Assembly: GCA_001664505.1 (NCBI GenBank)
Contig: CP011806.1
Location: forward strand, 2,391,138-2,455,137
DNA: 64,000 bases
Reading direction: 5' to 3'
DNA from: Acidobacteria bacterium Mor1
Lineage (GTDB): Bacteria; Acidobacteriota; Polarisedimenticolia; Polarisedimenticolales; Polarisedimenticolaceae
Below the pieces are notes generated by a model that saw nothing but the letters and a program-made list of their open reading frames with translations, ran no database searches and had not been told where the DNA came from. Every line of letters starts with the position of its first letter. Positions within the stretch are counted from its first letter, which is position 1. Below are positions 7,246 through 15,711 of the stretch, in pieces. A program made the translations under genes and the position numbers.

Positions 7246-10001
7246 CGCGTCGCCGCCCTTGCTCGACCGGCGTTGCCGGCCCCCTGCTCCGCTCCCAAGA
7301 GCATCAGAGCCGCCCAACGCTCCACCGGATGCGAACGGCGAACGTCGCTGAGCGCGAGACGGAACGCCTCGGGCACGTCCACCGTGCGTCCGTCCTCCAG
7401 ATACGCGTAGAACGAGCGATTGAACCGCTCAGCCACGGCGTCGTCGAGGTCCGCACGCGAGGCAACCACCCAAGGAGTTCCCTTTCGCGCCAGAACCCCA
7501 GCAATGCCGTAACGGCCGCTGTCTGCGGTAGGCGGGTTCCGCCCCGTCCGGCATCCGCTGAGATTTGCCAGATACATGGAGTCCGGCAGGTCGCGAATTG
7601 CCTCGGCAAATACGTCTCGATCGTAGAATTTGAGCGCCGAGAGTTCGGCGAAGGCCGGATCGTAGGCAGCGTGGGTGTCCAGGTGCAGCCAGTCGACCTC
7701 GGGAAGCCGGTCGAGCACGGCCTGGGCTCGAGCATCCTCCCGGTGCAGCACACTCGCTTCCTCGTATCGCTGTCGGTAGTACTGCGCCATCCGGCGCCCC
7801 GAAGCTAGATTGCCCTCAGGATCGACGACGAACATGCGCCGGGGGTTCGCCGGCGGAAGGCGGTCACTCCCGGCTCCGGCAGGCCGGTAAACCACCGCAG
7901 TGTGGTCCGACAGCACACCGTCGCCGAGGGGAAGTGCATCCAGTGGGATCTCCTGCAACCGCCCGTGGACCGCAAAGATGGTCCGGGCCCCCATGTCGGA
8001 CGCCTCGGGGACCACTGCAGCCGAAAGCGGGCCCACTAGATCACCCCACGGCACCGCCGTGTCCGCGACATGACCGGGGTCGAGCCGCTGCGTAACCGCG
8101 TCGGCGACCGCTGCGACAGCCCGGCGTTTCATCTTGGTTCGCCGATAGATCTGCACGGTCCCCCGGTGGCGACGCAGCATCACGATCTCGCTTTGGAGCG
8201 GCGCGATCCGGAAGTCGATATCCCGCCCCAGTGTCGCGAAACCGGACGTGGAAGTCCGGTCCAACTCGCGCAGCTGCGCACGGAGCCGCTGCTCAACGGC
8301 TTTGCGATATCGGTCGGCCGTCTTCGTCGGCCGGCCAAGGCGTTCGAGCTGGGCAAGCAGGTGCTTGCGGCGTTGAGCTTGCTCCTCGGGCTCAGTCGAT
8401 GGGGACTTCGCCTGTGTCGACTGATCCAGCGCGGCCAGGTAGTCCCAGGCAGCCTCGGCGTCACCCCGTTCGACGGCGATGCTGGCGGCGAGCAAGTAGC
8501 GGTCGGAGTGACGTCCCGGAACGGCCGGCACCTGCTGACCCAACTTCCCCACCCCTTCGCGTTCCTGAAGCTCCACCGCGTCTGCCGCCAATGCAGCCGC
8601 TTCGCCGAGATTGCCGTTGGCGAGGGCAGCCCGAGCGCGACAGTCCGTAGCGAAGATCGCAGCAGCAGTGCGATCCGTACGGGATACGACCGACTCGCAG
8701 ATAACAGCCGCATCTCGAACCCGGCCCTGGCCGAGCAGGCGAGAGGCTTCGACCAGCTCGATCCAATCGGTGATTTCTCGCCCCCGCGAAGAGTTCGAGA
8801 GATCGGCGGAGGAACTGAGGATCCCCCGAGCCTCTTCCAGCGCGAGGCTGGAGTCAGCTCCGCGGATCCACTCCAGGTAGGCGAGGTTTACCTGCGTGTT
8901 CGCGCGCTCCAGCAGGTCGTCGGACTCCGCCTCTCCCGCGAGAGCCTCTTTCAGACCCGCCTCGACTGCCTCCAACTTGCCGTCTCCGAGGTAAGGGTCC
9001 GATAGCGCGTACCAGGCCAGCGTGCTCTGAGCGGCAGCGCGGTGTCCCATGTTGCAGTCCGACTCCCGGCACTGCTCGAGAGTCTCGGCCAGATGCGACC
9101 GCGCCTCACCTTCTGCGCCGATGCGCCAGAGCAACTGTGCCTGCTTGAGCGCGACCAACAGCATCCGTTGATCGGCAACCGGCCCGAACGCTCGCTCGGC
9201 TTCCTTGTAGTGGTGCCATGCCGTCCGCAGCTCGTTCTCCTCCAGGGCCAGGCTGGCTCGCTCGTAGGAGAGAGCTCCGCTCCAGATCAGGGCGCTGGGG
9301 CTTTCGAACCACTCGGGCTGCTCTTCGAGCAACGCCCGCGCCTGAACGAGCGCTGTGGGAGAACCTTGTTGCCGTAGCATGTAGGCGGCGATGGTCCGCG
9401 TCCGCATGCGGAACATCGGATATCCCAGTTCCTGGGCACGGTCACCTAGTTCGACCAGTCGAGCAACCAACTCCTCGACTGGCTCGCTGTCTCGAAGAGA
9501 GAGGATTTCCCTCAGGGTAGCGAAGGAAGTGGCGTAGCTGCCCGTGTCGACGGCGTACCGGAATTCGAGGGCTCGCTCTACAGCTTGCTGGCTGTAGATG
9601 TCCTCGAGCAGGACTCGCAACACGTGAGTTCCGGGTTCGAGATCCTCCGGTACCGATCGATGGAAACAAACACTTGCATCCACCCTCCAGTCGATCTCCT
9701 TCGATTCCACCCCTTCCTCCAGATAACCATCGATGGTCAGGAGCGCTCGCCAACTCGAGGTCGCCGCATTGATCGGAGGCTGGAAACAGACCCCGACATA
9801 TTCGGAGCGCTGCCCGTTGACCACCATCGGCAGCCATTCCCCCTGGTGCCGCGAGGCAACCTGTTGATGGCCACGCAGGTGCACGGGACCTGGGTCGAAT
9901 ACGGGTTCTTGGGCCTCGCCGCATCCGGTGACGACAGCTGACACCGCCAGCACCGAAAGAGGAAGCGCCCACCGGGTCAGAGCTTCAATTGTTGACTGCA
10001 T
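7242..10001 (-). CDS. Lipoprotein TPR-CHAT domain protease (module A)
   Basis: This is a 919-residue TPR-CHAT protein. ATG 10001 is chosen because it gives a lipoprotein signal (LSVLAVSAVVTGCGEAQ, lipobox TGC), placing the protein outside the cytoplasmic membrane; opening further upstream would run deep into the sigma gene. Helical TPR-like repeats occupy about residues 150-600. The C-terminal ~300 residues form a CHAT caspase-like domain with both catalytic residues: His777 in HLDTHAAYDP and Cys817 in NLSGCRTG, followed by GIAGVLARKGTPWVVAS. The gene overlaps the sigma gene upstream by 25 bp and the anti-sigma-like gene downstream by 4 bp. A periplasmic protease that acts on a partner in its own operon is a reasonable inference. 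The anti-sigma-like or subtilase-like protein are candidate substrates, but nothing in the sequence proves a target. Confidence 0.8.
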   Translation of the reverse strand: MQSTIEALTRWALPLSVLAVSAVVTGCGEAQEPVFDPGPVHLRGHQQVASRHQGEWLPMVVNGQRSEYVGVCFQPPINAATSSWRALLTIDGYLEEGVESKEIDWRVDASVCFHRSVPEDLEPGTHVLRVLLEDIYSQQAVERALEFRYAVDTGSYATSFATLREILSLRDSEPVEELVARLVELGDRAQELGYPMFRMRTRTIAAYMLRQQGSPTALVQARALLEEQPEWFESPSALIWSGALSYERASLALEENELRTAWHHYKEAERAFGPVADQRMLLVALKQAQLLWRIGAEGEARSHLAETLEQCRESDCNMGHRAAAQSTLAWYALSDPYLGDGKLEAVEAGLKEALAGEAESDDLLERANTQVNLAYLEWIRGADSSLALEEARGILSSSADLSNSSRGREITDWIELVEASRLLGQGRVRDAAVICESVVSRTDRTAAAIFATDCRARAALANGNLGEAAALAADAVELQEREGVGKLGQQVPAVPGRHSDRYLLAASIAVERGDAEAAWDYLAALDQSTQAKSPSTEPEEQAQRRKHLLAQLERLGRPTKTADRYRKAVEQRLRAQLRELDRTSTSGFATLGRDIDFRIAPLQSEIVMLRRHRGTVQIYRRTKMKRRAVAAVADAVTQRLDPGHVADTAVPWGDLVGPLSAAVVPEASDMGARTIFAVHGRLQEIPLDALPLGDGVLSDHTAVVYRPAGAGSDRLPPANPRRMFVVDPEGNLASGRRMAQYYRQRYEEASVLHREDARAQAVLDRLPEVDWLHLDTHAAYDPAFAELSALKFYDRDVFAEAIRDLPDSMYLANLSGCRTGRNPPTADSGRYGIAGVLARKGTPWVVASRADLDDAVAERFNRSFYAYLEDGRTVDVPEAFRLALSDVRRSHPVERWAALMLLGAEQGAGNAGRARAATR

Positions 10002-10612
10002 CGTTCCAGCGCCCGATTGAGTGCGAGTTTGAGGTTGTACGTGACCTTGCGGGACCACCCGGTCAGGGTTGAAATCTCCTCCGGTGTGTATCCGTCCACG
10101 TAACGCAGGCGATAGTAGAGGTAGATGCGCCCTCCCTTTCTCTGAATGCACTGGGCCAGTCGTTCGAGCATAGCTCGATCAACGCCTTGAGACTCGGGAT
10201 CCTCGTCCGGCGTCCCCAACTCGTATTCCGGGTGCAGAATCTGAGGAAGACGGGCCTTCGACCGGCGGCGATTCGCAGTGAGGCCACAGGCGATGTTCCA
10301 CAGCATCCGCTCAACCCGGGCGGCGGTGATCTCGCCTCCGCCCTTGTCGAGTAGCGCTCGGAACACCTGGGCATCGCGCTGCAGCGCACTCACGAAGGTG
10401 TCCTGCAACAGGTCGTCCGGATCGAGCCAGCGAGCCCTGCCATAGCGGCCCAGGATACGACGGTAGATTCGCGGAGCGAACTGCTCGTACAGCCAGGCCT
10501 TGGCCCGCTCGCTCCCGGCGACGATCGCCCGAAGTGACTCGGCAACCGACCCGGAGCCGCTGTGCCCCTCAGTGTCGCCAAGCTCCGAGGGCGCCTGCTT
10601 GTCCTGTTTCAT
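9977..10612 (-). CDS. ECF-type RNA polymerase sigma factor (module A)
   Basis: This 211-residue product has sigma region 2 (WLYEQFAPRIYRRIL ... LDPDDLLQDTFVSALQ, with the DDLxQ core) and a C-terminal region 4 helix-turn-helix (LRYVDGYTPEEISTLTGWSRKVTYNLK). It lacks regions 1.1 and 3, as ECF factors do. ATG 10612 is the best start, although the preceding bases contain no good Shine-Dalgarno site; a TATATT hexamer (minus strand, 10627-10622) lies 9 bases before it, so the mRNA may be nearly leaderless. It heads the CHAT / anti-sigma-like / subtilase / HzsA-like set and probably directs transcription of that set. Residue spacing is typical and no truncation is seen. Confidence 0.85.
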   Translation of the reverse strand: MKQDKQAPSELGDTEGHSGSGSVAESLRAIVAGSERAKAWLYEQFAPRIYRRILGRYGRARWLDPDDLLQDTFVSALQRDAQVFRALLDKGGGEITAARVERMLWNIACGLTANRRRSKARLPQILHPEYELGTPDEDPESQGVDRAMLERLAQCIQRKGGRIYLYYRLRYVDGYTPEEISTLTGWSRKVTYNLKLALNRALERCSQQLKL

Positions 10613-10805
10613 CCGATTCGGAATATACCGCGTCCCGCGGTTCAGCGGGTCCACTGCGACGCGACGGAGGCACGACACCCTCAGCCCTGAGGCGCCGCCG
10701 AGAAATCGACTCTGCGCGTGAATCGGTGTAACGCTCATCCTCCCGCCGGGACCTGTCTCCCGAATCCAACAACAGCCGCCGCCGGCGGCGCACAGGAGAC
10801 CCCCG

Positions 10806-11231
10806 ATGCGTTTGAAAACCCTGACCCTGGCCATCGTTCTGTTGGCCCTCTCCGCCTCTGTGGCCCAGGCCGATGCGCCCCTGGCCAAACGGCTCGAACT
10901 CGACACCGCCCAGGCGGGGACCGTCGCCGAGATTCAGGCCAAACACCGCGCCGAGATGCGCAAGGAGCGTGGTGCGCTGAATCGCGAATCCCGGGCGCTG
11001 CGGCGGGCTCGCGCCGCCAATGACAGCGAACTCGTCGCCAAACAGGAAGCGGTCGTCGCCGAGCTCCAGAGCAAGATGGCCCAGCGGATCCTGGCCGAGG
11101 ATGCCGAGATTCGCGCGGTCTTGAATCCGGAGCAGCAGAAGAAGTTCGACGCCTGGATCGAGGAGCGCAACAAGATGGTCGGCAGCTCCCGGGACGCCCG
11201 GGTGTTGAAACCGGCGAAGAAGGCTGACTAG
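10806..11231 (+). CDS. Spy/CpxP-like periplasmic helical protein
   Basis: This 141-residue exported protein has a signal peptide (MRLKTLTLAIVLLALSASVAQA) and then an almost entirely helical, highly charged body (EIQAKHRAEMRKERGALNRESRALRRARA). It ends with LNPEQQKKFDAW, close to the LTxxQ-type motif of Spy/CpxP-like chaperones and periplasmic stress sensors. Size and composition fit that group. The ATG follows AGGAG at good spacing. It is transcribed divergently from the module A sigma gene, with ~190 bp between them, so a link to envelope stress is plausible but not shown. It could also be an unrelated small coiled-coil protein. Confidence 0.6.
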   Translation: MRLKTLTLAIVLLALSASVAQADAPLAKRLELDTAQAGTVAEIQAKHRAEMRKERGALNRESRALRRARAANDSELVAKQEAVVAELQSKMAQRILAEDAEIRAVLNPEQQKKFDAWIEERNKMVGSSRDARVLKPAKKAD

Positions 11232-11271
11232 GCCGGCGGATCTCGTATCCGAAGAGCCTCTCCGAATCTCG

Positions 11272-11302
11272 GGGCGTCTGCGGGACCGTTCCGCAGGCGC
11301 CC
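11272..11302. terminator. 12-bp hairpin between convergent genes
   Basis: GGGCGTCTGCGG (11272-11283) pairs with CCGCAGGCGCCC (11291-11302), with one G-T wobble, around a 7-base loop. It lies 41 bases after the Spy-like gene and touches the stop codon of the convergent Rrf2 gene. TATTTG follows on the plus strand. It probably terminates the plus-strand transcript. Confidence 0.6.
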
Positions 11303-11772
11303 TATTTGCGTTTGCGCAGACGCGCCCCGGCGGTACGAGGTGTCCTTTCTTCGCAGAGCGGGCCCCTGCCCCCTTTCGAACCGACCAGTTGCGCGAGAGT
11401 CACCTCCGCGAAGGCGCTGCGGATCTTCTCGTAGGCGACATCGATCGCAGAATGGAGCGGACACAACGAGCGATGAGACTCGATGCCCAGGGGACAACGC
11501 TCGATCCGCGGAATCGGCGCCACCGCATCGACCACGTCGAGGATGGTGGTGAGCCCCGGCGGCTCCAGTAGTTCGTAGCCGCCCCCGGGTCCGCTGCGCG
11601 AACCCACGAGCCGATGCTCGCGCAGCGCCTGCAGCACCCTCGTCAGGTAGCGGCGCGGAATCGCCGTCCTCTCCGCGATCCGGTCCGCCGACAGCGGCGT
11701 TCCGGCCTCCGCAGCGAGGCAACTCACCGCGCGCAATGCGTACTCAGCGGTCTGCGACAGCACCTGAAGCAT
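11302..11772 (-). CDS. Rrf2-family transcriptional regulator
   Basis: This 156-residue regulator begins MLQVLSQTAEYALRAVSCLA, the standard Rrf2 N-terminus; ATG 11772 is chosen for that reason and longer frames add only unrelated residues. The winged-helix segment is complete (LSADRIAERTAIPRRYLTRVLQALREHRLV), followed by the wing SRSGPGGGYELL. The sensor region has RCPLG and LCPLH. Fe-S members such as NsrR and IscR have three Cys here; this one shows two, so a classical cluster site is incomplete. A pair of 23-bp direct repeats (11800-11849) lies 28-77 bp upstream, between this gene and the divergent propeller gene. It is a probable operator for autoregulation and for that neighbour. Confidence 0.85.
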   Translation of the reverse strand: MLQVLSQTAEYALRAVSCLAAEAGTPLSADRIAERTAIPRRYLTRVLQALREHRLVGSRSGPGGGYELLEPPGLTTILDVVDAVAPIPRIERCPLGIESHRSLCPLHSAIDVAYEKIRSAFAEVTLAQLVGSKGGRGPLCEERTPRTAGARLRKRK

Positions 11773-11799
11773 CCTCCCGGAAAAAGGCTTCGACGCCCG

Positions 11800-11849
11800 A
11801 ATTCTACACCTTGACGTACAGAACTCAATTCTATACCTTGACGTACAGA
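11800..11849. promoter_or_regulatory. Two 23-bp direct repeats, likely Rrf2 operator
   Basis: Copies at 11800-11822 and 11827-11849 read AATTCTAYACCTTGACGTA followed by CAGA. They differ at one position and have a 27-bp period, so they lie a little over two helical turns apart. They are in the intergenic region between the Rrf2 gene and the divergent PQQ-type propeller gene and contain TTGACG on the plus strand. A regulator-binding tandem site is the simplest reading; the identity of the binder is inferred from position. Confidence 0.65.
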
Positions 11850-11909
11850 TCATTCGACGGCGGGCATCCGAGATGACCGCGTGTCGATACCGCTTCGGGA
11901 GGTCCAGCC

Positions 11910-13355
11910 ATGAGAGTCCCGGTCAGGCGCCGTGATGCAATCCTGATTCTCGCTTCATGTCTACTTGCGATGCCGGTCCTCGCCGAGCAGAACTGGACCG
12001 GGTTCCGCAACGAAGGAACCGGCAGGATCCAGGCCGACGGCGTTCCGACCTCCTGGGCCCCCGACCGAAACATCGCCTGGAACGCGCCCATACCGGGCTA
12101 CGGCCAGTCTGCCCCGGTCATCTGGAAGGACACGGTCTTCGTCACCTCCAGCGACGGTCCGTGGCAGGAGACCGGCTTCGTCCACGCCTACGATCTCGCC
12201 GGCGGTGCTTTGAAGTGGAGTACTTCCGTACCGGCAACCACCAAGTTCGAGAACTACTTCCGCAACAGCCGCGCGGCTCCCACACCGGTCGTCGACGAGC
12301 AGCGGGTCGTCTCGTTCTTTCCGGGGGGTGACCTCACTGCGATGGATCACCACGGCCGGGTCCTCTGGACCGTCCCCCTGTTCCGGAAGTTCGGCATGCC
12401 GGAGAACGAACGAGGCACCGCCGGGTCCCTGGCGCAGTCGAAGGATCTGGTCTTCGCCGTTATCGACCATGCCGGCCCCTCCTACGCCGTTGCCCTGCGC
12501 AAGTCCGACGGGGCGATCGCCTGGAAGGTAGCCCGCGGCACAAGAGAGGCATCGTGGACATCGCCGGTCGTCATGCGTCACGAGGGACGAGAACTGCTGG
12601 TGATCTCCTCGGCGGGCAGTGTCGACGGCTACGTTGCGGAGACCGGAGCCTTCGCCTTCCAGGTAAGCGGGTTCCAGGGCAATCTGATCCCGTCGCTGAC
12701 CGTTCACGCCGGTTCGCTGTTCGTGGGATCGACCGAGATGTTCCACGGCAACTACGACCCCGACACCGTGGCCGCATCCAACAGCCGCATCGATCTGCTC
12801 GGCGGGAAGGGTGCGACCTACAGGTTCCGCTGGGGCACCGAGAAGGCGAACGCCTACTATGCGTCTCCCCTCGTCTTCGCCGGCTACGTCTACTACGTGA
12901 ACAAGTCGGGGGTGCTCTACGCCGTGGACGCGGGCAGCGGAGAGCGGGTCTTCGCCGCACGGCTGGGCAAGCCCTGCTGGGCCAGCCCGATCGGAATCAC
13001 CGACCGGCACGGCAACCCGCGGGTCTACTTCTTCATGAAGAGCGGCGAAGCCGTCGTCCTGCGCCCGGGCAAGACCTTCGACGTCGTCTCGCGCAACAAG
13101 CTCTGGACCCGCGCGACGATGGAGGCGGCCGCAAGCGAGGCCAGGACGCTGCGTCGCACCAACAGAGTCCCTGAAGGGGAGGCCCCACCCAAGGAGGGCC
13201 CCGAGAAGGTCCTCGGCAGCCTGCCCGAATCGGCGCTCCACCGGGTGTTCTCCTACGGGGACCCGATCGCCTACGCCGCGGCGGCGGTTGACGGAAACCT
13301 GCTGATTCGCACCGGTCAACAGTTGTTCTGCGTGCGACAGGACGAGGCGCCTTAG
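11910..13355 (+). CDS. Exported PQQ-type beta-propeller protein
   Basis: This 481-residue exported protein has a signal peptide ending near MPVLAEQ, then repeated PQQ-like blades: SAPVIWKDTVFVTSSD, AYDLAGGALKW, DLTAMDHHGRVLWTVP, YAVALRKSDGAIAWK, LYAVDAGSGERVF. This is the eight-bladed quinoprotein-type fold seen in PQQ dehydrogenases and in non-catalytic proteins such as BamB. No quinoprotein heme motif or calcium/Asp active site could be identified, so an enzymatic role is not claimed. Similar proteins are often annotated only as PQQ-binding-like propellers. It is divergent from the Rrf2 regulator with the repeat pair between them, which suggests regulation by Rrf2. A short GGTTC-type hairpin follows the stop. 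Confidence 0.75.
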   Translation: MRVPVRRRDAILILASCLLAMPVLAEQNWTGFRNEGTGRIQADGVPTSWAPDRNIAWNAPIPGYGQSAPVIWKDTVFVTSSDGPWQETGFVHAYDLAGGALKWSTSVPATTKFENYFRNSRAAPTPVVDEQRVVSFFPGGDLTAMDHHGRVLWTVPLFRKFGMPENERGTAGSLAQSKDLVFAVIDHAGPSYAVALRKSDGAIAWKVARGTREASWTSPVVMRHEGRELLVISSAGSVDGYVAETGAFAFQVSGFQGNLIPSLTVHAGSLFVGSTEMFHGNYDPDTVAASNSRIDLLGGKGATYRFRWGTEKANAYYASPLVFAGYVYYVNKSGVLYAVDAGSGERVFAARLGKPCWASPIGITDRHGNPRVYFFMKSGEAVVLRPGKTFDVVSRNKLWTRATMEAAASEARTLRRTNRVPEGEAPPKEGPEKVLGSLPESALHRVFSYGDPIAYAAAAVDGNLLIRTGQQLFCVRQDEAP

Positions 13356-13377
13356 CGCACCGCTCAGGCGCGTGTGG

Positions 13378-13398
13378 GAACCGCTGCGACGGTTCTTT
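13378..13398 (+). terminator. Short hairpin with partial T-run
   Basis: GAACCG (13378-13383), a 6-base loop and CGGTTC (13390-13395) are followed by TTTC. It stands 23 bases after the propeller gene stop. This is a weak terminator candidate. Confidence 0.35.
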
Positions 13399-13495
13399 CG
13401 TCCATTGCGCAAAACCAGGGAACCAGGCCCGTTTTTCGCCGTTTCTCCGTGCGACACTGAGATTCGTCACGCCTCCGACGGCGGAAAGGAGCCCC

Positions 13496-15685
13496 ATGTA
13501 CCTGCGCGCAATGGTCCTCTGCGGCCTCGTCCTTACCGCTGCCGCCGGCTTGCCCGCCTGGTGCGACAGCGACAGCGTCCAGCCCTCCGTAGCCGAGGCC
13601 GCCGCCGCCGCAGACCCCTTTCCCCACGCCGAGGCCGCTGACCTCGGCATCTCGGAGAAGGCCCTGGCCCTGCTCCGCCAGCGCATCGCCTCCCTGGTCG
13701 AAGAAGAGCAGATCGTCGGCGGTGAGCTGCACGTGATCAAGAACCGGCGCACGGTCCTGCGTGAGGCGGTGGGCTGGAAGGACCGGGACGCCGAGGTCCC
13801 CCTCGAAACCGACGCGATCTACTGCGTGCGCTCGATGACCAAGCCGCTGGTCGGCACTGCAATCCAGATGCTGCTGGATGAGAAAAAACTGACCCTCGAC
13901 ACCCCGGTGCACAAGATCCTGCCCTCCTTCGACACCGAGGCAACCCGGGCCATCACCGTCGAGCACCTGATGACCCACACCGGCGGCTTCCCCTTCACCA
14001 CGCTGACCGGGACGCTCGATCAGTACGCCGACATCGGCGCCGTGGCGGCCGAGGCCGCAGCACGCGGCGTCGACTTCGAACCGGGCTCACGCTTCGAGTA
14101 CAGCGACGCCGGCAGCGATACGTTGGGCGCGATCGTGGCCAAGATCACCGGCGCTCCTGCCGAACAGTTCATCAGCGAACGCATCCTGAAGCCCCTGGGC
14201 ATGAGCGATTCCCATCCGCTGATCGGCGGCAAGGACGCCGTGGTTGCCCGCATCCCGAGCGCCTACTCCGGCGGCACCGGAGCATGGGAACGCCACTGGT
14301 CCCCCGACGATCCGCCGATCTTCCCGCTGTTCCTCACGTCCCAGAGCCTGTACGCCACCACCACCGACTACGCCCGCTTCCTGACGCTGTGGATGGACGG
14401 CGGGGTCCACGACGGCCGCAAGCTGCTCTCCCCCGAGGCCGTCGAGCGAGGTTTGAAGCCGCGCAACGCCATCGCCATGCCCCGGGGTTTCTCCGGCCGC
14501 GATTCCCGCTACGGCCAGCAGTGGATCGTCTACGCCCCCGCGGAGCCCTCGCCCCGAAGCGGCGCCCTCTTCGGCCACAACGGTTCGGACGGCACCTACG
14601 CCTGGGCCTGGCCCGAGCAAGACTTGATCGTGCTGTTCTTCACCCAGTCCCGGGGCACCATGGCCGGCCTCGGACTGGAGCCGGTGCTCCAGACCCTGCT
14701 GATCGACGGCAAACTGGACGACCCGTCTCTGACCACCCGCGAGCCCGACTCCGTCGAACTCGAGCAGTCCGCCGGACTCTACTGGGACGAGACCAACGAG
14801 GCCGCCTACTACGTGATCTACCCCTCGGGGAAACGGCTGGTGATGGAGCGGCCGGGCAAGGCGCAGCTGGTGTTCAAGCCCACCCCCACACCGGGAAGCT
14901 GGGTCCACGAGGTGAACGCCGCGATCCGCCTGGACTTCGTGCGGGATGCCTCCGGCGCCGTGCCCGCGGTGCACATGCGCTTCGGCGAGAACTCCGAGCT
15001 CCAGCAGCGCCACAGCATCGACGAGAATCTGCCCAGCGTCGATGAGGTCGTCGCGCTGGTGCGTGGGCATCACAACCTGAACAAGCTGAGCGAAGTCGGA
15101 GGGGTCCGGCTGACCGGCACCGTCGACTTCAAGACGCGCAACACCAAGGGCCCGGTCGAGACCCTGTTCGACACCAGGCGGCACCGCACCGAGGTGAGCT
15201 TCGGAACCGCCGTGCAGACCGCAGTGACCGACGGCGAGCGCGCCTGGTCCCACAACGCGGCAACCGGCAGACAGGAACTGGAAGGCGTGCTGCGCGAGCA
15301 GCAGCTCCTGGCCCATCCCCTGGCCCAGTTCGACGACTGGCGCGAACACTTCGCGCAGGTCGAGGTGCTCAAGCGTATTCAACGCGGGGAGCGCTCGATC
15401 CTCGTGGTCCGTGCGGTTCCCGCCGAGGCGCCGGGAATGAGCTTTTTCGTCGACGAGGCGACAGGGCGGATCTTCCGTGCCGAATCCCTGGTACAGATGC
15501 CCGGCATGGGCATGCTCGGCGTGCGGCATGACTTCGGAGACCTGCGCGAGATCGCCGGCATGCGCTACCCGTTCAAGACCCGGGCGACCTACGCAACCCC
15601 CTTGATCGGCGAAGTGCACACCGTGCTGGAGAAGGCGGAACCGGTCGCCGAGATCGAAAGCAGCGCCTTCGAGTTGCCGGAGTAA
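13496..15685 (+). CDS. Exported class C beta-lactamase-like serine hydrolase with C-terminal LolA-like extension
   Basis: This 729-residue protein has a signal peptide (MYLRAMVLCGLVLTAAAGLPAWC). The first ~400 mature residues are a serine beta-lactamase/penicillin-binding fold: Ser113-x-x-Lys116 (SMTK), then HLMTHTGGFPF, the YxN position as Tyr202-Ser-Asp (YSD instead of YSN) and His361 in GHNGSDG. It is more likely an exported esterase or D-peptidase than an antibiotic-resistance enzyme. The last ~230 residues (GHHNLNKLSEVGGVRLTGTV, TAVTDGERAWSHN, LREIAGMRYPF) look like the beta-rich outer-membrane-lipoprotein/LolA-like domain common in exported acidobacterial hydrolases. GGAAAGGAGCCCC precedes the ATG. 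The stop lies 26 bases before the next gene, with a start-blocking hairpin between. Confidence 0.78.
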   Translation: MYLRAMVLCGLVLTAAAGLPAWCDSDSVQPSVAEAAAAADPFPHAEAADLGISEKALALLRQRIASLVEEEQIVGGELHVIKNRRTVLREAVGWKDRDAEVPLETDAIYCVRSMTKPLVGTAIQMLLDEKKLTLDTPVHKILPSFDTEATRAITVEHLMTHTGGFPFTTLTGTLDQYADIGAVAAEAAARGVDFEPGSRFEYSDAGSDTLGAIVAKITGAPAEQFISERILKPLGMSDSHPLIGGKDAVVARIPSAYSGGTGAWERHWSPDDPPIFPLFLTSQSLYATTTDYARFLTLWMDGGVHDGRKLLSPEAVERGLKPRNAIAMPRGFSGRDSRYGQQWIVYAPAEPSPRSGALFGHNGSDGTYAWAWPEQDLIVLFFTQSRGTMAGLGLEPVLQTLLIDGKLDDPSLTTREPDSVELEQSAGLYWDETNEAAYYVIYPSGKRLVMERPGKAQLVFKPTPTPGSWVHEVNAAIRLDFVRDASGAVPAVHMRFGENSELQQRHSIDENLPSVDEVVALVRGHHNLNKLSEVGGVRLTGTVDFKTRNTKGPVETLFDTRRHRTEVSFGTAVQTAVTDGERAWSHNAATGRQELEGVLREQQLLAHPLAQFDDWREHFAQVEVLKRIQRGERSILVVRAVPAEAPGMSFFVDEATGRIFRAESLVQMPGMGMLGVRHDFGDLREIAGMRYPFKTRATYATPLIGEVHTVLEKAEPVAEIESSAFELPE

Positions 15686-15691
15686 GATGCC

Positions 15692-15711
15692 GCCATCCTC
15701 AGGAGGATGGC
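15692..15711 (+). promoter_or_regulatory. RBS-sequestering hairpin (translational coupling)
   Basis: GCCATCCT (15692-15699), loop CAGG, AGGATGGC (15704-15711) form a perfect 8-bp stem that ends one base before the ATG at 15712. The ribosome-binding site AGGAGG (15701-15706) is partly in the loop and partly in the stem, paired with TCCT. The stop codon of the upstream gene (15683-15685) is 6 bases before the stem, so a terminating ribosome would open it. Confidence 0.6.
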
